From: UBA7985 sp002711265
GTDB lineage: Bacteria > Pseudomonadota > Alphaproteobacteria > UBA7985
DNA: 64,000 nucleotides
Assembly: GCA_965660945.1 (NCBI GenBank)
Contig: CBFIBS010000012.1
Location: 1 to 64,000, forward strand
Direction of reading: 5' to 3'
Both the position numbers and the translations under genes were made by a program. Below, one piece after another: positions 51,749 through 61,313 of this stretch (the stretch's first letter is position 1; every line of letters starts with the position of its first letter). A model generated the notes under the pieces. It saw only the letters and a list, made by a program, of their open reading frames with translations. It was not told the DNA's origin and did no database searches.

Positions 51749-53068
51749 ATGCGCTGGTCCCGCACCTTTCTGCCGACAATGAAAGACACCCCCGCCGAGG
51801 CGCAGATCGCGTCTCACCGCTACATGCTGCGCGCTGGCATGGTCCGGCAGAACGCCGCCGGGATCTACACCTGGCTGCCGCTGGGCCTCAGAGTGCTCAC
51901 CAAGATCGCCGACATCGTTCGTGACGAGCAGGCGCGGGCCGGGGCCAACGAAGTGCTGATGCCGACCATCCAGTCCGCCGACCTGTGGCAGGAAAGCGGG
52001 CGCTTCGATGCCTATGGTCCGGAAATGCTGCGCTTTGAAGACCGGCACGGGCGGACCATGCTATACGGGCCGACCAACGAGGAGATGATCACCGACATCT
52101 TCCGCCGCGAGGTGCAGTCCTACAAGAATCTGCCGCTCAACCTCTACCACATCCAGTGGAAGTTCCGGGACGAGGTCCGGCCGCGCTTCGGGGTCATGCG
52201 CGGGCGCGAGTTCCTGATGAAGGACGGCTACAGCTTCGACGTCGACGAGGCTTCGGCTGCTCTGGCCTACAAGAAGGTGTTCATCTCCTACCTGCGCACC
52301 TTCCGCCGACTGGGGCTGTCGGCGATCCCGATGCAGGCCGATACCGGCCCGATCGGCGGTGACCTCAGCCACGAATTCCTTATCCAGGCGGAAACCGGCG
52401 AGTCCGAGGTGTTCTTCGACAGCGCCATTTCTGCCGACCCGGCCTTTACCGAAGACCTCACCGGCGATGCCGAGCTGGAGGCGGCCTTTGACCGGCTGAC
52501 CTCGGCCTACGCGCGGACAGACGAAACCCATGATGCGGCCCTGTTCGACCAGCAGGTGCCAGCCGACCGGCGCGTCGTGTCGCGGGGGGTCGAAGTGGGC
52601 CACATTTTCTACTTCGGCACCAAATACTCCGACGCGCTGGGCGCGACCGTGCAGAACGCCGAGGGCAAGGATGTCGCCGTGCACATGGGCTCCTACGGTA
52701 TCGGGGTCTCGCGGCTGGTTGGCGGGATCATCGAGGCAAGCCACGACGAGAACGGCATCATCTGGCCCACGGAAATCGCCCCTTTCGGTGTTGGCATTCT
52801 CAACCTCAAGGTCGATGACGCCGACTGCACCGCAGCCTGTGATCGGCTCTACGCGCAGGCGCAGGCCGCCGGGCTCGACCCGCTGCTCGACGACCGCGAC
52901 ATGCGACCGGGTGGCAAGTTCGCCGACATGGAACTGATCGGCCTGCCGTGGGTGATCACTGTCGGACCGCGCGGCCTCAAGGACGGCATGGCCGAGCTGA
53001 AAAACCGCAAGACCGGGGAGAAACACGACGTCGCCATCGACGCTGTTCTCGCCAAAATTACTGGCTAA
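51749..53068 (+). CDS. proS: Prolyl-tRNA synthetase, short form
   Basis: 439 residues. Class II motifs: motif 1 near RQNAAGIYTWLPLG, motif 2 FRDEVRPRFGVMRGREFLMKDGYSF, and motif 3 SYGIGVSRLVGGIIE. There is no editing insert between motifs 2 and 3, which is the short alphaproteobacterial type. The anticodon-binding domain follows (about 345-439). It charges tRNA-Pro. A separate YbaK-type editing protein would be expected elsewhere. Confidence 0.97.
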   Translation: MRWSRTFLPTMKDTPAEAQIASHRYMLRAGMVRQNAAGIYTWLPLGLRVLTKIADIVRDEQARAGANEVLMPTIQSADLWQESGRFDAYGPEMLRFEDRHGRTMLYGPTNEEMITDIFRREVQSYKNLPLNLYHIQWKFRDEVRPRFGVMRGREFLMKDGYSFDVDEASAALAYKKVFISYLRTFRRLGLSAIPMQADTGPIGGDLSHEFLIQAETGESEVFFDSAISADPAFTEDLTGDAELEAAFDRLTSAYARTDETHDAALFDQQVPADRRVVSRGVEVGHIFYFGTKYSDALGATVQNAEGKDVAVHMGSYGIGVSRLVGGIIEASHDENGIIWPTEIAPFGVGILNLKVDDADCTAACDRLYAQAQAAGLDPLLDDRDMRPGGKFADMELIGLPWVITVGPRGLKDGMAELKNRKTGEKHDVAIDAVLAKITG

Positions 53069-53118
53069 GGCGGGCCTTAACCCAAGGCTGAGCCGCCCGA
53101 CATCCGACTGGAGCCAAG

Positions 53119-54444
53119 ATGGGGACCACCCTGACCATCGCCCTGCGTTACCTGACCGCCCGCCGCGAGGGTGCGGGGCTGTCGCTGGTGCCGTTGCTCT
53201 CCGGGCTGGGGATCATGATCGGTGTGGCGACGCTGGTGGTGGTGATGGCGGTGTTCGAAGGCTACCGCACGGCCGTGCTCGACCGTCTGCTGGCACAGAC
53301 CGGCCACCTCGCCATCACCAAGCCTGGCTTCCGCAGTTTTGACCCCGAGCCCGCGCAGGCGGTGGTTGCGGCGCAGGCTGGCGTGGCCCGCATCCAACCC
53401 GTGCTGATCACGCAGGGGCTGGTGCTGCGCGGTGAAAAGGGTGCGGGCGTGGTGGTGCAGGCCATGGAGCTCAGCGACATGCGCGCCGACCCCGTTCTCG
53501 CCGAAGCGGCCGGGCACTTCGACGCGCTGTCCTCATCTGATGCCTCGGCGGGTGGGGCCGACGCAGCAGGCGGGCTCTCACCCGTGGTGCTGGGCGCCGG
53601 CCTCGCTGCCGAACTGGGCCTGACCCGTGGTGACAGCCTGCGGTTGGTGCTCTCCGCCGACAGCAGCGACCGGGCACAGGGCACCACCGCTGCACGCAGC
53701 TTCGGGCTGGTCTATGCCGGCGCTTTTTCTGCCGGACTGTTCGAGGTTGACCAGTCGGGCGCGCTGGCGCTGCTTACCGATGCGCAGGGGTGGCAGGCCC
53801 GCGCCAGAGAGAGCTACGGCAGCGGCACCAGCAACGACACGGACCAGGCCCCCGGCGAGGTCAGCGAAATCCGGCTCATGCTCAGCGACCTCAGCCAGCG
53901 CCGTCAGGTGCTGCCGCGCATCCGCTCGCGCCTGCCTGAGACGCTCCTGATCAGCGACCGGGCCAGCGACCTGTTTCGCGACTACGACTGGGTTCGGGCG
54001 CAGGGCAATGCCGCCAACCTGATCGTCATCGTCATCCTGATTGTCGCTGCTTTCGGGGTTGCCTCTGGGCAACTGATGATGGTGCAGGAGCGGCGAGCTG
54101 ATATTGCCATCCTCCGCGGCTTCGGGGTGCAGCCCGGCGGGGTGCTGCGGGTGTTCCTGCTCGCGGGCCTGCTGGTGGCGGTGATCGGACTGGTGCTGGG
54201 GCTGGCGCTGGGCTGGTGGATCTCGGTCTCGCTCAACGAAATCCGGCTGGCGCTGGAGGCGGTGATCGGCCGCCCGCTGTTTAACGCCGCCTTCTACCAG
54301 ATCGACGAAATCCGCGGCGATGTCCGCGCCTCGGGTCTGGTGTTCGTCTCGGCGGTGACGCTTTGCGTCTCATTCCTCGCCACGCTCTATCCGGCGTGGC
54401 GGGCCTCGCGGGTGCCGCCTGCGCTGGCGCTGAAGGAGGTCTGA
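53119..54444 (+). CDS. lolC: Lipoprotein-releasing permease, LolC/E type (first)
   Basis: 441 residues. One N-terminal membrane helix (about 25-50), a long periplasmic domain of about 220 residues and three C-terminal helices form the LolC/E pattern. LMMVQERRADIAILRGFGVQPGGVLRVF is the coupling region that touches LolD. GGAG precedes the ATG. With LolE and LolD it extracts lipoproteins from the inner membrane. Confidence 0.92.
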   Translation: MGTTLTIALRYLTARREGAGLSLVPLLSGLGIMIGVATLVVVMAVFEGYRTAVLDRLLAQTGHLAITKPGFRSFDPEPAQAVVAAQAGVARIQPVLITQGLVLRGEKGAGVVVQAMELSDMRADPVLAEAAGHFDALSSSDASAGGADAAGGLSPVVLGAGLAAELGLTRGDSLRLVLSADSSDRAQGTTAARSFGLVYAGAFSAGLFEVDQSGALALLTDAQGWQARARESYGSGTSNDTDQAPGEVSEIRLMLSDLSQRRQVLPRIRSRLPETLLISDRASDLFRDYDWVRAQGNAANLIVIVILIVAAFGVASGQLMMVQERRADIAILRGFGVQPGGVLRVFLLAGLLVAVIGLVLGLALGWWISVSLNEIRLALEAVIGRPLFNAAFYQIDEIRGDVRASGLVFVSAVTLCVSFLATLYPAWRASRVPPALALKEV

Positions 54445-54447
54445 GCC

Positions 54448-55815
54448 GTGCTGAGATCCTTCGAGCGACAGGCCTCGCGCAAATACCTCAGCGGCCGCAA
54501 CGGGCGGTTCCTGTCGCTGTCGGCGCTGTTCTCTCTGGCTGGCATCGCCATCGGTGTGGCTGCGCTGATTATCGCCAGCGCCTTCCTCAACGGTCAGCGC
54601 GACAGTCTGCTCGAGGCGATCCAGGGCCGCAGCCCCCACGTCACCCTGACGGCTGTTGAGCCAGCGCCACCCGCGCCGGTGTGCGTGCCGGAGACCGATG
54701 CACTCAACATCGCGCTGGGGATTCTGGAGACCTGTGAGACCCCACCCGCTGCGCTCAAGGGTTTCCAGCCCACCGAGGCCCGCATTGCCGCGGTTATGGA
54801 CCGGCCAGAGGTGCAGGCCGCGTTTTTCGAGGTCGCCGGACAGGGCATGGTGGTCCTGCCATCGAGCGGGGCGGTCAGCGGCACCTTCATCCGCGGGTTG
54901 GCCCCCGATGCACTCGACCAGCGTCTGACCGGGCATCCTTCTGCTTTCGCACTCTCCGGGTCGATGGATCTGGCGCGGGGCGAAGTGGCGCTGGGCTACG
55001 GCGTCGCCGCCAATCTCAATGCCGACGGCCGGGCCAGTCTGGCGCTTCTGGGCCAGACCCTCGATCTGGTATCCCCGGATGGCTCCACCACTGTCATCGG
55101 CTGGACCCCCCGGCGCCGGGATGTGCGCGTGAATATCATCTTCGGGGGCTTCGCTGAGCGCAATGAAACCTATATGGACATCGGTTCGGCGGCGACCTTC
55201 CTCGGTTTCGAGCCCGGACGCTTCAACAATCTTCAGCTGTTCCTGCGCGAGCCTGACGATGCGGCTGCCTTCGCCAGTAGCCTTGAGCCAGAGCTCGCCA
55301 AGGATCCGGCTGAGGCGCGCCGCTTCCGGACGTCGACGTGGGAGGACCGGAACCGCGCGCTGGTCTCGACGCTGGGGATCCAGCGGGTGGTGCTGATCCT
55401 CGTGCTCGCCCTGATCGTCGTGGTCGCGGCCTTCAACATCCTCGCCAGCCAGATCATGCTGGTGCGGGAGAAGCGGCGCGGCATCGCGCTCCTGCGCACG
55501 CTGGGGGCGGGGCAGGGCTCGGTCGCCCGAGTGTTCATCGGCATGGGTCTGTTCCTCGCCGGCGCAGGCTGCCTGCTGGGGCTGGGGATCGGGCTGGGGG
55601 TCGTGCTCAATTTTGACGCCATCGTCGCCTTTTTCGCCACCATTCCCGCCATGGCTGGAGCTGCGGCCTTCCTCGGGTCGGTACAGGTCAGCCTCAGCCT
55701 CGGCGACAGCCTGCTCGCCGTGGGTCTGGCGCTGGTGATCACCGTGCTCGCCACGCTTTATCCGGCCTGGCAGGCCGCCCGAACCGAACCCGCAGAGGTC
55801 CTTCGCTATGTCTGA
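54448..55815 (+). CDS. lolE: Lipoprotein-releasing permease, LolC/E type (second)
   Basis: 455 residues from a GTG with AAGGAGGT seven bases before. Same layout as the gene before, with ILASQIMLVREKRRGIALLRTLGAGQGSVARVF as its LolD contact region and RRNGRFLSLSALFSLAG-like N-terminus. Many alphaproteobacteria have one merged LolF; having two separate subunits is notable but not unique. The end overlaps lolD by 8 bp. Confidence 0.9.
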   Translation: MLRSFERQASRKYLSGRNGRFLSLSALFSLAGIAIGVAALIIASAFLNGQRDSLLEAIQGRSPHVTLTAVEPAPPAPVCVPETDALNIALGILETCETPPAALKGFQPTEARIAAVMDRPEVQAAFFEVAGQGMVVLPSSGAVSGTFIRGLAPDALDQRLTGHPSAFALSGSMDLARGEVALGYGVAANLNADGRASLALLGQTLDLVSPDGSTTVIGWTPRRRDVRVNIIFGGFAERNETYMDIGSAATFLGFEPGRFNNLQLFLREPDDAAAFASSLEPELAKDPAEARRFRTSTWEDRNRALVSTLGIQRVVLILVLALIVVVAAFNILASQIMLVREKRRGIALLRTLGAGQGSVARVFIGMGLFLAGAGCLLGLGIGLGVVLNFDAIVAFFATIPAMAGAAAFLGSVQVSLSLGDSLLAVGLALVITVLATLYPAWQAARTEPAEVLRYV

Positions 55816-56557
55816 TCCCCGCCAAACCGCCAGAGCGGCCACAGCCTACGGCCCCGCGTCCGGCGATGCCGCACCGTCTGCCGCCCGGCCCAATCTGGTG
55901 CTCAGCGATATTCGCCGTGCCTTCCCCCAGCCTGACGGCGCGCTGGAGGTGCTGCGGGGCTGTGACGCCACTGTTTTGCCCGGTGAGCTGGTGGCCATGG
56001 TTGGCACCTCGGGCAGTGGCAAATCCACCCTGCTGCAGATTTGCGGCCTTCTGGACAATCCCACCAGCGGCACGCTGCAGATCGCGGGGCAGGCGGTGGA
56101 AAGCCTCGGCGACCGCGCCCGGACCCGGCTGCGGCGCGGGACTGTCGGGTTTATATACCAGTTCCATCACCTGCTCCCTGAATTCACCGCGCTGGAAAAC
56201 GTCATCCTGCCCCAGTCGGTCGCCGGCGTGCCAGCGGGCGAGGCGCGGGAGCGTGCCAAAATGCTGCTCGAACGCGTGGGTCTGGGGCACCGGCTCGGCC
56301 ATCGGCCGGGCAAGCTCTCCGGCGGGGAGAAGCAGCGGGTTGCCGTTGCCCGCGCCATCGCCAACCGTCCCGCCCTGCTGCTGGCCGACGAGCCAACCGG
56401 CAATCTCGACCCCGACACGGCGGAGCAGGTCTTCACCCTGTTCGTTGAACTGACACGCGAAGAGGGGCTGTCGGTGCTCATGGCCACCCACAACGAAGCG
56501 CTGGCCGCCCGCATGGATCGGGTGCTGCGGCTCGATGGCGGACAGCTGATCGGTTAA
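55808..56557 (+). CDS. lolD: Lipoprotein-releasing ATPase
   Basis: 249 residues. Walker A GTSGSGKST, signature LSGGEKQRVAVARAIA, Walker B LLLADEPTGNLD and the switch His region MATHNEALA are complete. The start is coupled to lolE. It powers transfer of lipoproteins to LolA. Confidence 0.95.
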   Translation: MSDPRQTARAATAYGPASGDAAPSAARPNLVLSDIRRAFPQPDGALEVLRGCDATVLPGELVAMVGTSGSGKSTLLQICGLLDNPTSGTLQIAGQAVESLGDRARTRLRRGTVGFIYQFHHLLPEFTALENVILPQSVAGVPAGEARERAKMLLERVGLGHRLGHRPGKLSGGEKQRVAVARAIANRPALLLADEPTGNLDPDTAEQVFTLFVELTREEGLSVLMATHNEALAARMDRVLRLDGGQLIG

Positions 56558-56573
56558 TTCGGCGGCGGCGGCT

Positions 56574-57209
56574 TCAGTCGTCCAGCGTCGCGGCGCCGTA
56601 GTAGTGCCAGAGGAACATCGCCATCGGTCCACGGTGCGGCGCCCAGCGGGCGGTCAGCTCGCGCAGCACCTTGGGGGTAGGCTTGTCATCAAGGCCGAAC
56701 AGCATCTGGTAGCCTTTCTGCACCGCCAAATCATCCGCCGGGAACATGTCGGAGCGGCCCTCGGCGAACAAGAGATAGATTTCCGCGCTCCAGGTGCCGA
56801 AGCCCTTGAGCGCGGTGATGTGCGCCAGCGCCTCGGCGTCTTCCATGCCGGGTAGTTCTTCGGGCCGGAAACTGCCCTCGACCAGCGCATTGGCCAGCCC
56901 GTGGATATAGCGCGTCTTCTGCCCTGACAGGCCGAGCTTGCGCCAGCCTTCGGGCTCGAGGTCGAGCAGGCGCATGGGGGCAAAGTCACCCTCGAAGTGG
57001 GCTTCAACCCGCGCCCAGATCGACGCAGCCGCCTTGACCGACAGCTGCTGTCCGCAGATCACACGCAAGAAGGTGCCGATACCCTGGGTTTGCGCACGGG
57101 TCTCCGGCAGGCCTACGCGCTCGATCGCAGCGGCTGTCGTGGGGCAGGTCTCGGCTACCCGACGGATCATGCCCTGAACCTCGTCGGTGGTCATTGGCTG
57201 TCTTTTCAT
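56574..57209 (-). CDS. DNA-3-methyladenine glycosylase II-like (HhH-GPD) protein
   Basis: 211 residues from ATG 57209. The helix-hairpin-helix is LKGFGTWSAEIYLLFAEGRSD and the catalytic Asp is in MFPADDLAVQKG. FLRVICGQQLSVKAAASIWARV in the first half is the usual AlkA-like stretch. It removes alkylated bases. It is read towards lolD and starts just outside the extensin-like gene's stop. Confidence 0.9.
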   Translation of the reverse strand: MKRQPMTTDEVQGMIRRVAETCPTTAAAIERVGLPETRAQTQGIGTFLRVICGQQLSVKAAASIWARVEAHFEGDFAPMRLLDLEPEGWRKLGLSGQKTRYIHGLANALVEGSFRPEELPGMEDAEALAHITALKGFGTWSAEIYLLFAEGRSDMFPADDLAVQKGYQMLFGLDDKPTPKVLRELTARWAPHRGPMAMFLWHYYGAATLDD

Positions 57210-57243
57210 CAGGCGTTCTCTCTTCGCAGTCCTGTGTGCCGGG

Positions 57244-58692
57244 TTAGTCACAGGACTTCCAGGGACCGAGGTCAAAGTGGAAATGATCCTGATGCGCGGC
57301 GTCTGAGTTGGGGTTGAGCACCAGCTGAAAGTAGTCACAGGCGCCCTCGTTGATCCTGGCAAACCAGTCTGCGGTTAAATCGCCCATGGCCGTGCCGTTG
57401 GGCCGCCAGCCCCCCTCGATGTTCACCCGGCGTCCATCCTCGAAGTGAAAGGTGCCGATGTCGATGGCGTTGGCAAAACCGTGTTCGGAGATATAGCCCC
57501 CCGAGCGCATCCGGCAGGAATAGCCGTTGACGTTGGAGAGGCCAACCACACGGGTGCCAAAGGTCTCCAGCGCCTCGGTCTGGACCACATTGCGCAGCCA
57601 CAGTGCCGTCGCCTCTGCCACGGGGCAGGCCACCACCACGCGTCCAGACAGCGCGACGCCCCCGCCAAAGCCTTCGACCGCGACCGCGCCTTGGTTCTGG
57701 CAGCCGCTTTCCTCCACGAAATCTGGCGAGGACTGGAACAGGGCGCCGAGGCGCTCCAGACGCAGTGGGCATTGTGGGTCCAGTGGTGGACGGGCCTGAC
57801 CGGTGCTGGTCGTCGATGAAGCCGAGCGAATGCTTGGCGCGGCGTCGGCTTGCATCTCGGCGTCAGTGCTTGGCGGCGTAACTGTCGCTTCGCTGACGGT
57901 GGTGACAAAGGCTTCGGTCCCGTCATCGGCGGCAACCGGTATATCGCTAACGGCTTGTGCAGCAGGGACAGTGTCGGGTCGATCCATGGGAACAGGGATC
58001 CACTCGTCTTCGCGGAAGGTCAGCGCGCTGGTGTCGGTCTCTTCGGTGTCGGTGCCGACGTCGCTATTGCTATTGCTGGCGATGGTAGCGCCGAAAGTGG
58101 CAGCATCGCTGTTGCTGGTTTCCAGCCTTGTCAGACCACTGGAGCCGCGCACGGACGCCATCCCGTCGTCGGCCGGCGCCGGGACGTCCCCCTGCCCGGC
58201 GACCGACAGGATCAGCTCGGCAACGGCCGGGTCGGCATAGGCGACCTCTTCACCCGAGGTGGAGTCATCTGCCCTATCAGCTGCCGTTTGTTCAGTCGCC
58301 GGCAGGTCGCTGTTCCCAACATCAAGGTAAGCCGGCGCTGCAGGTCGCGGTCGGGGTAAAGTCGGGGCGGTTGCGGTGCTGGTCGCCTCAGCCGGGGCTG
58401 GAGATAGGTCCGGTTGGATTTCTTCGCCAGATGCTGAACTGGCCGCAGCGTCGATTTGGCCATAGGGTATTGCAGCTTCCAGGTCCGCTTCGTCCAGCAC
58501 AACGGTGTCGTTCCCCTGAAAGATGCTATCCAGCAGGCCGTCTAGCCCTAGGTCGTCTTGAAAGGTTGTGCCGGACTGAGCCTGGGCGGCCTGCATCCAG
58601 CCAGCGGAGGCCGTTGCGCAGACTGTCAAAACCAGCGCTGCGCTGCACCGGGTCAGGGCAGCGGTCCAGCGGCCCATGGGAGACTCACTCAC
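57244..58692 (-). CDS. Extensin-like C-terminal domain protein
   Basis: 482 residues from a GTG with GAGGA nine bases before. A signal peptide ends after AQA near residue 38. A long acidic, Ser/Thr/Ala-rich region (about 40-300) is low in structure, then the extensin-like domain begins near 305 (DPQCPLRLERLGALFQSS) and includes the HGFANAIDIGTF and HQDHFHFDLG stretches. The last resembles metallopeptidase sites of the LAS type, so peptidoglycan cleavage is possible. The product is probably periplasmic or outer-membrane linked. Confidence 0.88.
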   Translation of the reverse strand: MSESPMGRWTAALTRCSAALVLTVCATASAGWMQAAQAQSGTTFQDDLGLDGLLDSIFQGNDTVVLDEADLEAAIPYGQIDAAASSASGEEIQPDLSPAPAEATSTATAPTLPRPRPAAPAYLDVGNSDLPATEQTAADRADDSTSGEEVAYADPAVAELILSVAGQGDVPAPADDGMASVRGSSGLTRLETSNSDAATFGATIASNSNSDVGTDTEETDTSALTFREDEWIPVPMDRPDTVPAAQAVSDIPVAADDGTEAFVTTVSEATVTPPSTDAEMQADAAPSIRSASSTTSTGQARPPLDPQCPLRLERLGALFQSSPDFVEESGCQNQGAVAVEGFGGGVALSGRVVVACPVAEATALWLRNVVQTEALETFGTRVVGLSNVNGYSCRMRSGGYISEHGFANAIDIGTFHFEDGRRVNIEGGWRPNGTAMGDLTADWFARINEGACDYFQLVLNPNSDAAHQDHFHFDLGPWKSCD

Positions 58693-58819
58693 CGCTGCGG
58701 ATCCTCATATCCTGAATACGCTGGAAAAACCCAGACTGCTCGCCAGCAGACCGGTCGATCAGCAGTGACGACACCAGCAGAAGCGCGATCGACAGCACCA
58801 AAACACCCAACAGCCTCAT
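58685..58819 (-). CDS. Small single-pass membrane protein, 44 residues
   Basis: Starts MRLLGVLVLSIALLLVSSLL, a clear membrane helix or signal anchor, then the hydrophilic tail IDRSAGEQSGFFQRIQDM. AGGAGG lies 12 bases before the ATG, slightly far. Its stop overlaps the GTG start of the extensin-like gene by 8 bases, a sign of translational coupling. I do not know a family for it. Confidence 0.6.
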   Translation of the reverse strand: MRLLGVLVLSIALLLVSSLLIDRSAGEQSGFFQRIQDMRIRSGE

Positions 58820-59262
58820 GAGCCAACCAATCCTCCTGCGTCTCGCCGATGGAATTTGATAGCAAACATATTGGTGCCATTCGAGGGCTGGATTGTGACC
58901 AATTTAGCCTGTCAGTCAGAGGCGCCGGCACGTGGTCCAGTGCAAAAGCCGGGGCTTTTCCTGAAATTGCCGATCCGATCAGTCGAAATTCACTGGGATG
59001 AGGTCAGGGCTCGAAACAACCCACAACCAGCTGGGGAAAACCACCCCAGAAACCCACAGACTTTTTCGCGTCAGGCGCTGCGCGAGGCTTCGCGTAATGC
59101 TACGCCATGCGATCAAACAAGAAGTCAGTGGGTAATACCACGTAAAAATGTTATACGACTTTCAATGAGGAGAAACACAAAAGATTCGCCCCACTTTTGG
59201 TGGCAAATGACGGATCAGTCTGTGTTCACAAAGCATTGTAAAGTTCGCAAGGGGAACACTGG
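58820..59262 (+). promoter_or_regulatory. Divergent region between small protein/extensin and M23 peptidase
   Basis: 443 bp without a credible gene. It is lower in GC than the flanking genes. A small hairpin CTGGGG-N7-CCCCAG occurs near 59030. A purine-rich AAGGGGA is placed before the peptidase start at 59263. Both promoters probably lie here but I could not assign boxes with confidence. Confidence 0.5.
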
Positions 59263-61026
59263 ATGACACATCCAGCGGTTTCGCGGTTAAAAGCGGTCAT
59301 GAAGGCCGCCGCTCGGGTCAATCAAACGACCGGTGCCGCGGAAGGAGATGGGGAACAGGCTCAGGTGGCGGACGCTGCCCGTGACCGCTTGGGCATATTC
59401 GGCCTGCGCGACCGGCTCCTTGTTGACCAGCACAGCGGAGGTCGTCCGGTCCTGATCCGGGCATGGCAGCAGGCTGCGGCCGTCGGTGGCGTCGCGGTGT
59501 TGGCGCTGGCAAGCGTCCTCGCGCTCGGCCTGGGCCTCTATGCGGCCACGCGGGCCGATGTTCGCGCACTGGAAGCCCGCGAAAGGGCGCTGGTGACCGC
59601 ACTCGAGTTGGCGAGCGGCCACGTGCTCGACCGCCAGATCGAGCTGCTGGATGCCACAACGGCCCGGTCTGGGTTCATCTTCGTTGATAATGCCAACGTC
59701 AGCATCGAAGCACTGATGGCGGACAATGAGCGTCTGCTCTCGACCCTCGAAGCAGCGCTGGAGCCTGTCGACAGCGCACGTGCAGCCGGGGCGCTGGCGG
59801 CAAAATCAGCGGGTGCGGCCCCCGATGGTGCAGCCAATGATACCCAGTTACAGCGGCTCGAGTACGAGCTCGCGCTCAGCCAGACGCAGCAGGACATGCT
59901 GGCCGCCGAATTGAACCTCGAGCGTCAGACCATCGAAACGCTGTCCGATGCCCTCGCGTCGGTTCGGGTCGATGTCAGCGTGCTGGAGCGTGAGTCGCTC
60001 CGCCTGGCGCAGACGGTGGACCGCCGCGATGAGCTGATCGCCGTGCTCAAGCGTGACCTCGCAACGGTCCAGTCTGACCGCGCGGAGGGGCAGGATGCGC
60101 GGCGGAGCACCATTGACCTGCTCAATACCCAGAACGACGAGCTGATTTCGGAGCTTCGCCTGCTGCGGAGCCAGCTCAGTGGCAATGCAGAAACGCTCCG
60201 TTCGCTGCAGGAACAACTGGTCCGCAGCGAGAGCGAAAAAGACCGGCTGGCGGGACTGGTCGAGCGGCGGGATGCGCAGATCACCATCCTGACCGACACC
60301 CAATCCGGGATCCTCGAGCAGTTGGAAGCGCAGGTTGAGCAGCAGATGGCCGCGCTGCGGTCGGCAATTGATATGACCGGCGTGGACCACGATACTTCCC
60401 TGCAGCTCGATGCCTTGCTTGAAAGCGTGCAGGATCCGTTCTGGAACGGCATGGGTGGCGCCAACGATGGCATAAGCGTGTCTGCGGAAGCTGGCCTTGA
60501 AGAGATTTACGGTGACGATTCTGCCGCAGCACTGGTGTCAGATGTCCTCGGCCGTGTCGATGCGCTTGCGCGCCGCCACGCGGAGTTGGCCCTGCGGCGC
60601 GATCACTTCGACGCCTTGCCGACCAGTCCCCCGGTTGAAGGACTGCGGCTGTCGTCCGGCTTTGGCATGCGCAAGCACCCTGTAACCGGCAAAAATCGCA
60701 TGCACAAAGGCCTCGACTTCGCTGGCCCCAGCGGCACGCCCGTCATGGCCGCTGCCGCCGGTCGTGTTGTCTATGCAGCCCGCAAAGGGTCCTACGGCAA
60801 CCTGATCGAGCTCGATCATGGCAATGGTGTGACCACGCGCTACGCCCATCTTCGCGATATCGAAGTCCGTGAGGGCGATACTGTCGATATGGGTGAAATC
60901 ATCGGAACCGTTGGATCGACCGGCGCTTCCACTGGGCCGCACCTGCACTGGGAAGTGCGGGTGTTCGAGCGGGCCAAGAACCCGCAATTATTCCTCGACG
61001 CTGGGCGTGCAGTCCGCAACTATTGA
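59263..61026 (+). CDS. Membrane-anchored M23 family metallopeptidase with coiled coil
   Basis: 587 residues. Cytosolic start, then a membrane helix (about residues 70-90), then a long coiled-coil region (about 105-370) with heptad-like Leu/Glu/Arg patterns. The M23 (LytM) domain begins near 460: MHKGLDFAGPSG gives the first His and Asp, and GPHLHWEVRVF the last ligand pair (HLH). The Zn site is complete, so it probably cuts peptidoglycan cross-links rather than only activating amidases. The layout resembles EnvC/NlpD-like and MepM-like factors of envelope growth. Confidence 0.92.
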   Translation: MTHPAVSRLKAVMKAAARVNQTTGAAEGDGEQAQVADAARDRLGIFGLRDRLLVDQHSGGRPVLIRAWQQAAAVGGVAVLALASVLALGLGLYAATRADVRALEARERALVTALELASGHVLDRQIELLDATTARSGFIFVDNANVSIEALMADNERLLSTLEAALEPVDSARAAGALAAKSAGAAPDGAANDTQLQRLEYELALSQTQQDMLAAELNLERQTIETLSDALASVRVDVSVLERESLRLAQTVDRRDELIAVLKRDLATVQSDRAEGQDARRSTIDLLNTQNDELISELRLLRSQLSGNAETLRSLQEQLVRSESEKDRLAGLVERRDAQITILTDTQSGILEQLEAQVEQQMAALRSAIDMTGVDHDTSLQLDALLESVQDPFWNGMGGANDGISVSAEAGLEEIYGDDSAAALVSDVLGRVDALARRHAELALRRDHFDALPTSPPVEGLRLSSGFGMRKHPVTGKNRMHKGLDFAGPSGTPVMAAAAGRVVYAARKGSYGNLIELDHGNGVTTRYAHLRDIEVREGDTVDMGEIIGTVGSTGASTGPHLHWEVRVFERAKNPQLFLDAGRAVRNY

Positions 61027-61221
61027 TTAAATATGCTCACAATAATTGCGGCAAACTGATGCTGAACCCCAAAAGAGAATTTTTCTCGATCTGAGGTTTT
61101 TTTCTTGCGTATGCAGCTATAAGATGCCGCTGACACGAGCGATGACGCGCTGTTTACTGCGTTGAAAAATGCGCTGCCATGCAGTTAGAAACAATTTTTT
61201 CTTTCTCCATGCGGCCTGCGA

Positions 61222-61250
61222 TTGACAAAATCTTTTCCCTTGAGTTGTAA
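61222..61250 (+). promoter_or_regulatory. Sigma-70-like promoter before the LysR pair
   Basis: TTGACA (61222-61227) and TTGTAA (61245-61250) are 17 bp apart, in an A/T-rich stretch. The leader to the first regulator start at 61314 is about 60 bases. This is the best-looking promoter in the window. Confidence 0.55.
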
Positions 61251-61313
61251 AAGAATAATGGCCCAATTGGGGCTGATACGACGTTGTTTTTTGGTGGCTG
61301 GTGCTCGTGATGA

